Source of the DNA: Corynespora cassiicola
Lineage: Eukaryota > Ascomycota > Dothideomycetes > Pleosporales > Corynesporascaceae
Assembly (NCBI GenBank): GCA_022059125.1
Contig: JAEUWY010000002.1
Coordinates: forward strand, 2,852,001-2,916,000
Length of the DNA stretch: 64,000 nucleotides
Direction: 5' to 3'
Under the pieces are notes generated by a model. That model did no database searches, was not told the DNA's origin, and saw nothing but the letters and a program-made list of their open reading frames with translations. This document shows, one piece after another, positions 44,592 to 55,906 of this stretch. A program made the position numbers and the translations under genes. Within the stretch, counting starts at the first letter, position 1. Every line of letters starts with the position of its first letter.

Positions 44592-46783
44592 ATGATGGCC
44601 GGCCGCAAGGACAAGCCCCCAGGCAGCCAACATCCCGATGCTGACGAGAGCAGCGGCGGTCCTAGCAGATTTCGCCGCAAGCTCAGCCAGACCATGTTGC
44701 TCATTTCGAACCCGCTTTTACAGCGCAAGACCTCGAGCAACCGCCAGTCGAGCCAACCTTCCCTCACATCCAATGGCAGCACCAAGTCTTCGAGCGCAAG
44801 CCAAGATGACGGCACAATTTCCACCGTGCCCCGAAATTCTACACCCCTCGATCACTCGGACGGTTCGTCGCTAAAGCGTGCAACTCCGTCTGGCCTCGCC
44901 AATGCCCGCAGCAGCCTAGACGTTGATGCCACGCCAAAGGCGTTGCCTCGTTCTCGTACCTTGAGCTTCATTCCGCGCCCTACTGGCAGAGCATCTCAAG
45001 CTTCCGAAACGGTTTCGACAACTCGACTCACCAAGATCTGCACCAAGATTCCTACAACTGGCCCGCCTGCAGAGGATGGACGCAGCTCAAGCCCACGCCA
45101 GTACATGAACACGAACACATCTCTAGAGGCCAAACACGTGGCTGCGAATGTATCGTTTGCTGAACCAGCCGATTCATCTCCTTCAAAAGCGTCGGTACAT
45201 TCGTATACCACACCAAACATTCTCAAAGACGTCCGCTCTTCATCAACAAATCGCACCAACGCGCCTCGGAGGTCCATCTTGAAAAACAAGGCCGTGCCTC
45301 CCGAGCCTGGCATGCAGATGCGCAAGGAGAATAACCCCATAGAACTGCAGGCTCATAATCCACCGCGCGAGAGCAAGCTAGCAATCAACATTGTACCTCC
45401 ACCACCTGGTGCTTCAGGCCGCCGCTATGGTCAGAGCAATGAGCTCGTTCATAGGACAACAGAGGCAGCGAACAATGTGGCTGGCACTTTTGAACCGCCT
45501 ACCCTCTCGACTTCCAGGTCTCCCATGTCATCCGGAACGAATCGCACTTCTCTGGGCGGATCAATTGTCCAGCCGCATCTCATGAGGCCCATGAACCCAC
45601 CTACTCCTCCGGCATACAACCCCGCGGCAGTGCTTCCAGCGCTTTCAAAAGTCAATACAGAGCAAGAACCTCGTAGGCATTTGACAATGGCCTCGTCTCG
45701 AAGTAACAGTGTTGGTGTACCCTCTCGTTCCAAGGGCACCATGAATACAGAGGTAAGACTCCCTCGCTCTACCACCATCCATGATTTTGCAAAACATCAC
45801 GAGATCAACCTGCCCGTACGCGACGATTTCCATGGCTACCAAGCCGTGTCACAGCCTTTAATTCATTCAAGCGGTACCGAGGACCCCGTGCCTCTGTACT
45901 GCTCGCCGATGATGAGCCCCGAACTGGAGGCCATCACGGAGCAAGACAGCCCGGCAAAGTCCGAGGCTGTGGATCCGAGCTCATCGCCTTTTGCGTCCAT
46001 CACAGACGAGGACCAAAAAGAGGATCCAATGGCCGACGACCATTCTGAGGCCTCGACCACATCGACGGTGATTCGTCACCGTCTGCAACCCATCGACAGA
46101 CCCGTGGTGAGCCTCTCCGAAATGGGTCCGGAGTTGACCATCGAGGAGAAGCTCGGCCCGCTCTATTCGGCCAGCCCCAAGCATCTACGCGATGCGAGGA
46201 GGACGACCAGAAGCGATCTGGACGCCGACACCCCCGAGGCCAGTCTGGACACCATCTCCCCCCCTCGCCTGTGGTCGCTGCATGCACGGAACTATCCATA
46301 TAATACTAACAATGTGGAGCAGTTCCCGGTCAAGGACAGAATGGGCCCCAGCTGGTGGTCCGGCCGTTTCTCAGCCAAATTCGACGCGTGGCGCATCTCA
46401 GTTATGAAGGCCGACTCAGATCCCGACTACAAACCCGAAGGCCTCCTAGAAATGTGCAGCGCAACCCAAGAAGACTTGGCAAAATGCTACATTCTCCTGC
46501 AGCTGCGAGACATGTGCAAGACCAAGCTTGCAGCGGACAGCCTTTGGGTAAGTTTTTATCATTGGCAATGAATCAGCCTTGCACCACTAACATTGACTAG
46601 GAGTTTGAACGCATATATCGCCAAAAGCACAAGCTGCCCAACACCTTCATGGCTCCTCCACCCGCCCCACGCCTCCCGCCAGCCCAGCCAGGGGCTCACA
46701 AGCAGGGGCCCATTAGCCGGGCCGTCCGCAAGCTAACCCCGCGCAAGAGCAGTCTCGTAAATCTGTTCAAGGGCAAGGGCTGA
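44592..46783 (+). CDS. Large disordered protein with conserved-looking C-terminal helix block
   Basis: Exons 44592-46547 and 46601-46783 (GTAAGT...ACTAG) give about 712 residues from MMAGRKDKPPG. Almost all of it is Ser/Thr/Pro-rich and disordered, with a hydrophobic stretch SQTMLLISNPLLQRK near the N-terminus. The C-terminal ~150 residues look folded: RMGPSWWSGRFSAKFDAWRI, then GLLEMCSATQEDLAKCYILL, then FERIYRQKHKLPNTF across the intron. It ends in a basic segment (RAVRKLTPRKSSLVNLFKGK). No family recognised; features suit a cytosolic scaffold or phospho-regulated protein. Confidence 0.72.
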
Positions 46784-47296
46784 AACCGGGCGTCTCTCTT
46801 TAATTGCTCACACTGGGCTCCAGAACCCCCAAGGTCTGCGCTTTTCAATAGTGAGTGGCTTTGATACAACCATGTATAACCGTGGTAGTCTGCACCTAAT
46901 GGTACAAAAAGAGCAAGCAATGACAGGATAAACAGAAGTTGGTGGCTTGATAACATGAAGCGATGTACTGTTTATTTGAGACTCGATAAAAGCATGTCGA
47001 TTTACTTTTCTCGAATCTGGCGGCGGCGACGAGGACCGGCTCATTGCTGGATTTCGATTGCTTTGGCAACCGCGACTGGTTCACGGGGTCACTGTTTGCA
47101 TGCCCGATTTGCCGAGCGCGAGGCTGGATATAGGTTTTTGCCTGTATATGGCTTTGCGTCTGGAATTTGCTTCTTCTAGATATAATCCCGCAGCAAGTCA
47201 ACGCTTTCTGCACGCACTTATGCTACGCACAGCATGACTGTTGAGTGAAAATTCTACACCATAAAACCATGTTCCAATCTGTCGTGTGAGCGGTGA
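46784..47296. other. Convergent intergenic region
   Basis: 3' flanks of the disordered protein gene and of the thioesterase. Nothing else is seen. Confidence 0.5.
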
Positions 47297-48089
47297 TTAC
47301 TTCTTCTCCGGCTTGGGGGATAGCTCCTCGACAATATTATTTGGGTCTTTCCATGCTAGAGCAACATATTTTGTGTGGCTCCCGCGAGCAAAGACATCGC
47401 CGTTGCTGTTCCTGAATTGTATCGAAGTGTAGGCCAACGTTTTGCCGACTGGAGTTGTGTCAGCCAAGTCTTGAACATGGAGGGCGACTCCTACACTTGT
47501 CGCAAGTAACTTCTGCTTTAATCAAGTCCCCAATCTTTCCGCCAGAGGAAAGGTAGGTCACATTCAGATCGGTGGAAACGCCCGTGGCAAAGAGTCCCCG
47601 TGAGGCCACTGCAAGGGAGCCGCCGAGATCAACTGCATCCGGTGGGTCAGAAGGGGAAGCAAGGACAGCCGACTGTGCTCACCCATGCTAGCAATGGTTC
47701 CTCCATGGAGGATATTCAGGCGGTTCTTTTCTATACAGTAAGCTCCGTCAAAGCAAGAAAACGTGTTTCAATTACCGTGTGCTCTTTCTGAACGTCTAGC
47801 TCGAATTTAACGCGTCCTGGAGTAGCAGAGGTCACGCGAAGCTTCATCAACATCAGCACACGCTCTATTGAATTTCGAAACAAAGTCTTAATCCACATAC
47901 TCCGTCCAGTAGTCTACGATTGATGGGTTAGCGAGAGTTTCATTCACAACACAGGCCAACTGACCTCGGCTCCAGGCCAGAGGACGCCCGGAACGACTCC
48001 CAGACCTGCCAATTGATCAGTTCACGCGTGTATGGTGCGGTCGTTTCCCATCAGTAACCTACAGATCGCACAAACTTCAATGTAGGCAT
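47297..48089 (-). CDS. Hotdog-fold thioesterase (ACOT13/PaaI-like)
   Basis: Seven exons in transcript order: 48063-48089, 47965-48005, 47901-47913, 47776-47862, 47683-47725, 47495-47632, 47297-47448, giving about 166 residues. The hotdog core reads NILHGGTIASMVDLGGSLAV, with the HGG of the 4HBT family, then STDLNVTYLSSGGKIGDLIK, then CDKFGKTLAYTSIQFRNSNG, then VFARGSHTKYVA. Likely acyl-CoA thioesterase activity. The smallest exon is only 13 nt (47901-47913), and the intron before it in genome order is 38 nt; these two 5' junctions are the least certain part. Intron acceptor choice at 47725/47726 (AAAAG) was fixed by keeping EHTNRLNILHGG in frame. Head-to-head with TFB2. Confidence 0.85.
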
Positions 48090-48368
48090 GGTTCTCGGCT
48101 GGACGACCCGTTCGTTGAAGAGTGATGTCGTCCTGGCCGGCTCGGCAGTTGTATCATTGCCCAGGGGCGGAGCGGAAGCTACCCCCACAATTCCGCTCCG
48201 CCAGCTTGGCGCGTCGATCACCTTTCAACCTCATCGTTTCCAGGTTGTCCCTTCACCGCGCCCTCACCACGCCCTCACGGATGCACTTTACGCGTCGTGC
48301 TCTCGCAAAAACTCCGAATATAATGATAGACCGGTGATTCGCTGCCCTAATAGCCCACATCAACCACG
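48090..48368. promoter_or_regulatory. Bidirectional promoter with one MluI cell-cycle box
   Basis: The 279 bp between the thioesterase and TFB2 starts contain CACTTTACGCGT at 48284-48295, 74 nt before the TFB2 ATG. The same 12-mer lies 67 nt before the TOF1 ATG. Confidence 0.6.
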
Positions 48369-49805
48369 ATGCCGGCATCTTCAGCCCAGGCACTCGAGTA
48401 TCTCGAGATGCTGCCTCGTCAGACGCACACGAAGCTCTACGAGCAGCCCAGTACCGTGCTGGCCATTTTTCGGTGTATGCTGCCGCCTCTGGGTATGTAG
48501 CTCGAGCTCCTGCTACCATGTATACACTAACAGTCCGACCCAGCCAAGTCAATCGTCATGGCCATGCTTTATATGCCGATGCCCTTTCCATCGCGCGACC
48601 TAGACGCCTGGTTCCGAACCGAAGCACGCGGCGACAAGGACCGGTCGCTATACGTCCTCAGCCAACTCCACATTATTACCATGCAGCAAGAGTCAAAGAA
48701 CAACGCCACATATGAGCTCTACAAGGCGTTTGCGCGGTCGCTGAGGCAGGCACTGGAAGGCAGTGGCACACATAGGTCGTTTGGCGTTCCATCTTCCAAG
48801 CCCGATCCGAACAAAGTCTCCATATCATTTCTTGACGAATATGCACGAAAGCAGTGGGAGAGCATACTTTTTTACATGGTTGGAAGTACGGTCGGCCTAG
48901 CAATGGCGGACATTGATGTCGCCAAAGGAACAAAGAAGCTGCTGTCGGATGGAGGCTATGTTCACTTTTCGCACGGAAAAGTGCAAATTACGAGCGCAGG
49001 GTTTGCTTTTGTGCTCAAGGAGACGAATGCGCAGGTCTGGAGCCTGCTGGTTGCATATCTGAGGGCTGCTTCGACGCTAGGCATGTCCGAAGTCGACGTC
49101 CTGTCCTTTCTCTTCATGCTCGGCTCGCTCGAACTCGGTCAGGACTACTCCACGTCGACCCTCTCCGCCACGCAGCACCAGATGCTCGAAGACCTCGCAG
49201 ACATGGGCATTGTATACCGCTCCTCCAGGAACGCCTCGACCTTTTACCCAACCCGCCTCGCCACTACCCTCACCTCAGACGCCGGCGCACTCTCCACGAC
49301 CAACGACCCCACCCCCACGGCCGCCCAAAAGGGTTTCATTATTGTCGAAACCAACTACCGCCTATATGCCTACACAAACTCGCTCCTCCAAATCGCCGTC
49401 CTCTCCCTCTTCTGCAAGCTCACAACCCGCTTCCCGAACCTGATCTGCGGCAAACTGACAAAGGAATCCGTCACGCGCGCCGTCAAGCATGGCATCACCG
49501 CCGACCAAATCATCTCCTACCTCTCCGTGCACGCCCACCCCCAGATGCAAAAGAAAAACCCCCCGCTCCCGCCCACCGTCACCGACCAGATCCAGCTCTG
49601 GAAGAAGGAGGACGAGCGCATGGAGACGGAGGCTGGGTTCCTCATGAAGGAGTTTGGTACCGACAGGGAGTACCGCGATACCGTCGAGTATGCCAAGAGC
49701 CTTGGTGTGCTGCGCTGGAAGAATGACGATCGCAGAATGTTCTTTGTCACCAAGATTGACCAGATTGGAAAGTATCTCGAGACGTATAAGAAGGGGGGTG
49801 GGTAG
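48369..49805 (+). CDS. TFB2: TFIIH subunit Tfb2 (p52)
   Basis: Exons 48369-48492 and 48544-49805 (GTATGT donor, CTAAC branch, CCCAG acceptor) give about 461 residues. It starts MPASSAQALEYLEMLPRQTH and continues AKSIVMAMLYMPMPFPSRDL. Family features include WESILFYMVGSTV, GFAFVLKETNAQVWSLLVAYL, FLFMLGSLELGQDYS, LEDLADMGIVYRSSR and FIIVETNYRLYAYTNSLLQI, then VTRAVKHGITADQIISYLSVHAHPQM and a C-terminal RRMFFVTKIDQIG. Tfb2 anchors and stimulates the XPB/Ssl2 helicase in TFIIH, acting in Pol II transcription and nucleotide excision repair. Length is slightly below yeast Tfb2. Confidence 0.95.
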
Positions 49806-50248
49806 ATGCGGCGGCTGAGTTGGGAACTTGCATGGTGCATCTGAGGCGTTTCTGAGGGTCGGAATTGATATCCTGATGGACTGGATGGACTGGATGGGAT
49901 GAGAGGGTACGCCTCTCTGGGAGATCTAGCGTGGCGTTTGAAAAATGGGCATGTACATTATTGTAGAGGTGTAGGATGGCTTCTTAGTAGCTACAACACA
50001 GGGACGTTCATACACAACTATTTTCCTGGTGAGCGTGTTCCACAATCATGATGGTATCGTATTGGTTTGGTCTGGTTTGGTATCTTTTACATCGAACAAA
50101 AAGGGAAAAAGACTGAGACGAATAGGTAAACACGGGAGGGGGAGGAGCTATCTACACATACTCGCCAGCACCTCTCCTCACGAAAAAAATCCAGACCAAA
50201 ATATCTCCAGCAAAAAAAAAAAAAAGACCCACGCCTAGCTTTTAGCCC
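49806..50248. other. Convergent intergenic region
   Basis: 3' flanks of TFB2 and the aquarius gene. A run of 14 A lies at 50212-50225. No other feature. Confidence 0.5.
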
Positions 50249-53200
50249 TTACACCTCCTCATCCTCATCCTCCACATCCCCCATGACCACCTCCTGCTCC
50301 TCGGGAATAAGCACTTTATCAATACGATCCGCATCCTCATCGTCCTCAACCTCCCTCGCATCGCCCACGACCGGCAGCGTCATGCTGCCCCCACTTTTAA
50401 GCGCCTCGACCTTGGCCTTGGTCATTTCGAACACGTACTGGCCGAGGTGCTCTACGCCTTCCATGACGGCGTCGGCGGGGGACTGGTCATCTGCGGAGCG
50501 CGAGACGGCACCGTACGACTCGTCGAGAGCGAGGGCGAGCTTGTCGGGGCGCCGCAGCAAGACGTCGAATGCGGGCTTGAGCTCGGGGCACGAGTCGAAG
50601 ACGGTGCGGCGGCCGAGGATGTAGAGGCCCAGGCGGGCGCGGGAGAGGGCGACGGTGAGGCGGCGGATGTCGCGGAGGTAGCCGATGCTGCGGGTGCGGA
50701 CGAGGGAGAGGATAATGTCTGCGGCAAGTTAGCTTATACACTCTGCAGTGCTTAGTGTGGATGGATACTCACAGTCGTTTTGCTCGCCCTGGTACTTGTC
50801 CACCGTGGCAACGAGCTTGGGGAGCCCGAAGAGGCGGTTGCCCTTGCAGCGGTGGTCCAGGACGTCCTTGATGAGCGCGCGCTGGCCAGCATAGGTGGTC
50901 AGAATGGAGATTTTGTGCGCTGGGTAGCCTAGCAGGCGCATGTACATGTACAGCGCAACTGCATACTCGGCCTCGCCCAGGTTCTGGATGAAGTGGGGGG
51001 TGGGCTCGACCTCGCCCTTGCCCTTGTAGTCTGGCACGTTGATGAACTGGTAGTCGTACCTGAGGCCAGCGTTGGCGACCTGGAACTCGGGTGAAGAGAG
51101 GACAGAGGGCAGGTTGTCAAGCTTGGGATAGCGCCACTTGTACAGTTCTGCTATCGAGGGTCGGGCTCGACCTTGCTGGTCCAGCATTATGGTCGGCACG
51201 CCCAGCCTCACCAGCCTGAGGAAGAGGGACTGCTCGAGGTTGGCATACTGTCTGAATGCCAGGTTCTGGATGATGGGGGAGTTTTGCAAATGGTCACCGC
51301 AGAGAACGATGCGCTGGAGCGGCAGCTCGCAGTTGTGAGGGTTCTGCAGAGCAAGAGGGATAAAGTTTTCAATCTCAGTGATCTGAGCGGCCTCCTCCAT
51401 GATGACATTGTCATAGTGGAAACCAAGCGACGCAATCTCTTGCCTTCGCATGGCAGCATGAGTAGAGGTCATCGCGATGATGCGAGCCTCTTTGATCAAG
51501 AGGTAGTTTGCCTTTTCGCGCGCATTGGGAAGAACCTCAAACGGACGAATGTCCTCCAGCTCAGTGAAGATCTTCTGAACATGGTGATAGCAGCCCTGGA
51601 TAATGTCCAGAATCTGCTCGCGGTCGGCGTCTGGCGGGAACAGAGGCTGCGGTGCGGTGGAAAAGTACTTGTGGAAGGGGAATTCGCCCACCAGCTGCTC
51701 GACGCTGGAATCCGGGGGCGAGACACTATCCCAGTATTGCGTCCACGTTGGCTTCACGTAGACGAGATTGAAGTAATCTGCCGTCTCACACGAGGTCCAA
51801 TGCGCGCCTGGCGCGTTGAAATTCTCCGCCAGTCGCCTCACCTCCTCCAAGTAGACGTCCTTCCTTGCGAGAAAAGACTCAACACGGCCATGCTTACTGT
51901 AGCTCGCTTCAGTGTCAAGGTCCTCTTCTCCATGGCCCAAGCGCAGGAGGTGACGCTCATCAATATCCAGCGCCACAATCTTCTGAAAGAGTTGGTTGAG
52001 CGCCTGATTGCTGTGCGCTACCAAAAGAGTCCGCTGGTCCGGAAAATTATGGTATATATTGGATATAATCTGGGTCGCCACGTCCGTCTTTCCGGTACCC
52101 GGCGGGCCGACCACGACAGTCAGCCCAGGCTGGGTTCCCGAAGTAATCGCTTCGACCTGGGCAGGGGTGAATCTGACCTTGTTCAGCTTGGGCGCGTCTG
52201 CAGGGTACGGCCCTGTGTTCGGCGGTTTGTATGTCGAAACCTGCACGGATTCATGCACAGGCTGTGCAACCTCGACTTGATCACGACGCCGCTTCTTCGA
52301 TGGCCGTGCAGGGGCCGGCTCTTCAGCTGCTGCGGGGAACTCGACGACGTATGGAGGCCCGAAGCTTGATTGCGCGCTCTCGTGGGGTTCGATGGATTTG
52401 CCGGGCAGGGATTCGATCAGATGCTGCCAGTCCAAGAAGGTGTCGCGAAAGTCGATCTTGTGCAAACGGTTTGGTAGTCGCTTGTAGGTCGCAGAGGCAG
52501 GATCGCCGATTCCCAGAAAGACCTCCTGGAGCCATGATGGAGCTGGAATGTCGGAGAGGGCAAGTCGCTTGATGGACTCGAGGATGGGACGGAAGTTGTT
52601 CTCACGTCCCCGTCGGCGTACGATGAGGTTGATTTGCTCGTAGACGTTTGGCCTGCCCTCAGCAACACGGTCCATGTCTTCCTGGTATTGCTTTGCATCA
52701 ATGTTGAGAATCAACCTCCGCTGCCGTGCTCGTGCTGGGTCGCTGTTGTCTCGAAGCGACCGTCCGTTCTGGTCCTGTATCTGAACCACCTCTGCACAAC
52801 GGAGCTTGTGTAGGCCCAACTGCTCCGCAGAATCCACATCCCCGCTGTGTCCGTTACGCATAGGGACGTCATCCTGGCCTTCGACTGCGAGCAAAAAGAC
52901 AATGTCGTCCGGTTTCAACGAGTCCCACTCCTTGCGTACGGGGTGCTGGAGACGGGCCACGTCCAAGACTACCTCTGCACGCACATATGACGGATGCTGT
53001 TCGCCGACTCGCGAGGGGGCAACATCCACAATGCCGGGCTTCGAAATAGGTAGCGACATTCGCGAGAAGCCGCCAAACTTGGTGTTGATGCCCTTGCCTC
53101 GGGGCTGCACTCGCTTGATGACGTCCTCTACGTCCTTTCGGATGCCGTAGAAAGACTCCGCCCTGTAGAGAATAAATGACCTCCACAAGAAGTCGCCCAT

Positions 53201-54681
53201 GGTCAGATACTGCAGGTTCAGCTTGGGAATAGCCAGCGGCTTCGATCCGTTATAAGACTCGTTTCGGAGAAAGGTCCTCTCGTACAAGACCCTCTCTGTG
53301 GGCAGAACGGGCATCTCGCGGATAATGTCCTTGAAGGTAGGTCGGTATTCGACGAGAGATACCAAGGCGTCCGTGAAAAAGGGCCTATCTTGGACCAGGA
53401 ATGACGACTTTGGGTACTCTGTCCGCAGGCCCATGATGCTGCACAACTGTACGAGCTCTACATCGTCGAGAGTTCGGACATGTCCTTCCAGCTCGTTCCT
53501 GTTGCCCACGCTGCCATAGTTGGCTAGGGCCAGTAGAGATAGCTTCTCCGGGAAAGTCGCATAGCCGACCCTCTGCAACTTGGCGAGGCGATCGTAGTGC
53601 CCCTGGTCATACTCGAGCTTGGACAGCTGCTTGCCCGTCTGGTCCTCGATGGGAAAGTAGGTAAAGTGGCCGAGGAGGTTGAAGAGATCCCTGAAGAGGC
53701 CGTTGTCTTCGTCCGAGTACAGCGGCGATAGCCTAATGGCAGAGAGCAAGTTGAGGTCGCGAAGCAGCGAGTTCACATATCGCCTCGTCGGCAGCTGACT
53801 CTGGAGGTCGATCAAAAGTTCCACAAATCGCTCGCAGTACGACATGTTGTCTGCCACCTCTTGCCTGCCCTTGCTGTTGTATAGGCGGTCCAGGAAATCC
53901 AAAAGAAGCGTGTAGAGCCATGAGCGCTCGAACCTGAGCCTCGCCTGCAGGACCTCGTCTCCCGCATCGAAGCGCTTGGACGCGGCGCGCCACGCCTTCT
54001 TCAGCACATGGTGCTGCTCAAACAACCGGTCCCGGGCCGCATCCGAGTGTAGGTTTTGCCATATCGAAATGCCGACCAGAGGCGCGCATTCCTTTCGCAC
54101 AAGACCGCTGTCCAGCGACTGGAATGCTCCAATGACGAACGAGATGAGTTGAGCGCGGATCTTTGCAGGCTGCGACGTGTCCACCGTCATGGACAATATG
54201 CGACGGAAAAAGGCTGAGAATTTGTCTGGCTTGCTCGAAAAATGCTCTGCGCCGTGTTAGCTTTGCCATCTATAAATGCAATGTCGCGTGCGCGCTACGT
54301 ACCCCATGAAGGCAGATTCTCCCTCCTCTTGACATTGACCATGAGCGCCAGCAGCAGGTGGTGGTAGTTGGACGCATCCTCTGTGAAGCCGGGCCATAGG
54401 TAGCGCTCGAGCAGCTGCAGGTTCTCCAGCACGAGGAGCGACGAGTACGCAAAGTCGACCTTTTCCAGCTCATCCCAAATCTCCTTCTTGAGCACCTCGG
54501 GGCGCACCTTGGGCGCCTTGGCTGCGCCCAGCCAGTTGGTCCTCGCTACCTGCGCGAAAGCATTCTCCCCGTGCAGGTCGGCGACGGTGGGACGGGCGAG
54601 TAAGCTCTGGGAGTCGCTGGCGTCAGGCGCTGCGGCGCCGTTCTGGGCGGACGGGGCGCCGTCGTGCTTGATGTCTTCCAT
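50249..54681 (-). CDS. Aquarius/Cwf11-type spliceosomal RNA helicase
   Basis: Exons 54303-54681, 50773-54246 and 50249-50718 give about 1440 residues. The N-terminal helical-repeat half includes SLLVLENLQLLERYLWPGF and SFVIGAFQSLDSGLVRKECA. The SF1 helicase half has Walker A GPPGTGKT near residue 840, then RTLLVAHSNQALNQLFQKI, VIMEEAAQ near 1072 as Walker B, GDHLQNSPIIQNLAF, and LSRARLGLYILGR in the last exon, completed across the intron at QGEQND|YIILSLVRTRSIG. Aquarius binds intron RNA upstream of the branch site in the spliceosome and joins the XAB2 complex. The C-terminus is acidic. A nuclear protein, head-to-head with a complex I gene. Confidence 0.95.
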
Positions 54682-54925
54682 GGCTCCGGGTCCTCGGATT
54701 AGACGGTCGCTCGTGGGGTTGGTCGGGCGCGGGTCGTGGCATGCGCAGGCATTGTTGTCGCAGCAATGGAGCCGCAACGACGCGCCAAGACTCAAAAGTT
54801 TCGCGCGAGGTTCACGGGCAGGCGTCGGAAGCTTGGGGCGCTGCCGGCGGAATTTGCCGCCCTCGAACCTCACCTCGTTCTGTACTGCAGCTTCGACCCG
54901 CCAGACCGTCACGAACCACGACAAA
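54682..54925. promoter_or_regulatory. Bidirectional promoter of aquarius and complex I subunit
   Basis: 244 bp separate the two start codons. The region is GC-rich. An ATG at 54763 opens a frame overlapping the complex I start in another phase, a possible upstream ORF if included in the transcript. No MCB element is present. Confidence 0.5.
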
Positions 54926-55689
54926 ATGTCTACCCAAACCACGGAGACGCGCTCGCAGCCCGTCGTGCCGGACAAGGTCCCCACTGGAGACTATCCTGTA
55001 AGCAATTGGCCCCCCCCGCGCCCGCGCAATCGCCCGCAAGGTGCTAACATGTTGCAGCTCATCGACAATGACCCGTACGCCCTGCGACCCCGATGCTGCA
55101 AGCCTGGACACTGACTTGACAAGGCACTTCACCCGTGTGATGCGGTATGCCCGCCCCTCCGACTGGCTCTACGGCGCGGGAGTCGGCGCCATCAGTCCCG
55201 CTCTGATGCTCTACTGGGAGAAGGTCTCCCCCTCCTTTGTCGGCAAGGGAGGCTTTGCGCCCATCATGCGACTGAGCGGTGCCATTGGCGTCAGTGGAGC
55301 CTTTATCTTCGCCTACTCGCGGTCTTCCGGTACGTGGGCTCAAGTCCCCCCTCAATCCCACAGTATCCCGCACAGGAGCTCAATATTGACCCAATTGGAC
55401 TGCAGCCCGCTTCTACGGCGCCCGCGAGAACCGCCGCGAGGTCGAAATGGACATGCGCGAGATGGTGGACAAGGTCAAGAGGGGCGAGCCGTTGTACGGC
55501 ACCTCGGAGCTCACCGAGTACATGCAGGGCGTGGCCCACCGAAACTCGCGGTTCGCGAGCACATTCTCCCACGTGTTGCCCTGGCCGAACTTTGTCAACC
55601 ACCCGTACCACGGAGTCGACACTGCAAAGTACTACAGGCAGGCCGAGTTGGAGCTGGAGCAGGAGAGGGCCGCAAAGGAGGGCCGGTAG
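54926..55689 (+). CDS. NADH:ubiquinone oxidoreductase 20.9/21-kDa-type subunit
   Basis: Exons 54926-54997, 55058-55074, 55124-55329 and 55406-55689 give about 192 residues. It assembles as MSTQTTETRSQPVVP...GDYP, LIDNDP (17-nt exon 2) and HFTRVMRYARPSDWLYGAGV. Two hydrophobic segments follow (GVGAISPALMLYWEKVSP; LSGAIGVSGAFIFAYSRSS), then ARFYGARENRREVEMDMREM and a Cys-free tail with WPNFVNHPYHGVDTAKYYRQ. This matches the fungal accessory complex I subunit known as the 20.9/21-kDa subunit, in the inner mitochondrial membrane. Phase across all introns is consistent, including the 17-nt exon. Confidence 0.9.
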
Positions 55690-55906
55690 AGGACAGACCA
55701 CAGCAAAATTCCATGATTTCTTTGCGTCAAGAGCTGTATATAGCATCACAGAGCTCGGAGAGGGTGTACCAACATGTTTACTTCTTGATTATGTTCACGA
55801 GTCCAGCCATTGGCCGGACGGGGACTATGTACAATCACGTGATGCCATGCGACGAGGCTTCGAGGACCATGCCTAAAAGGACGAGCTACAGGGCTGGGGA
55901 GGCTGT

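Noticed and set aside
51173..52369. 398-residue plus-strand open frame opposite aquarius
   Set aside because: Antisense to the conserved helicase region; no motifs of its own.
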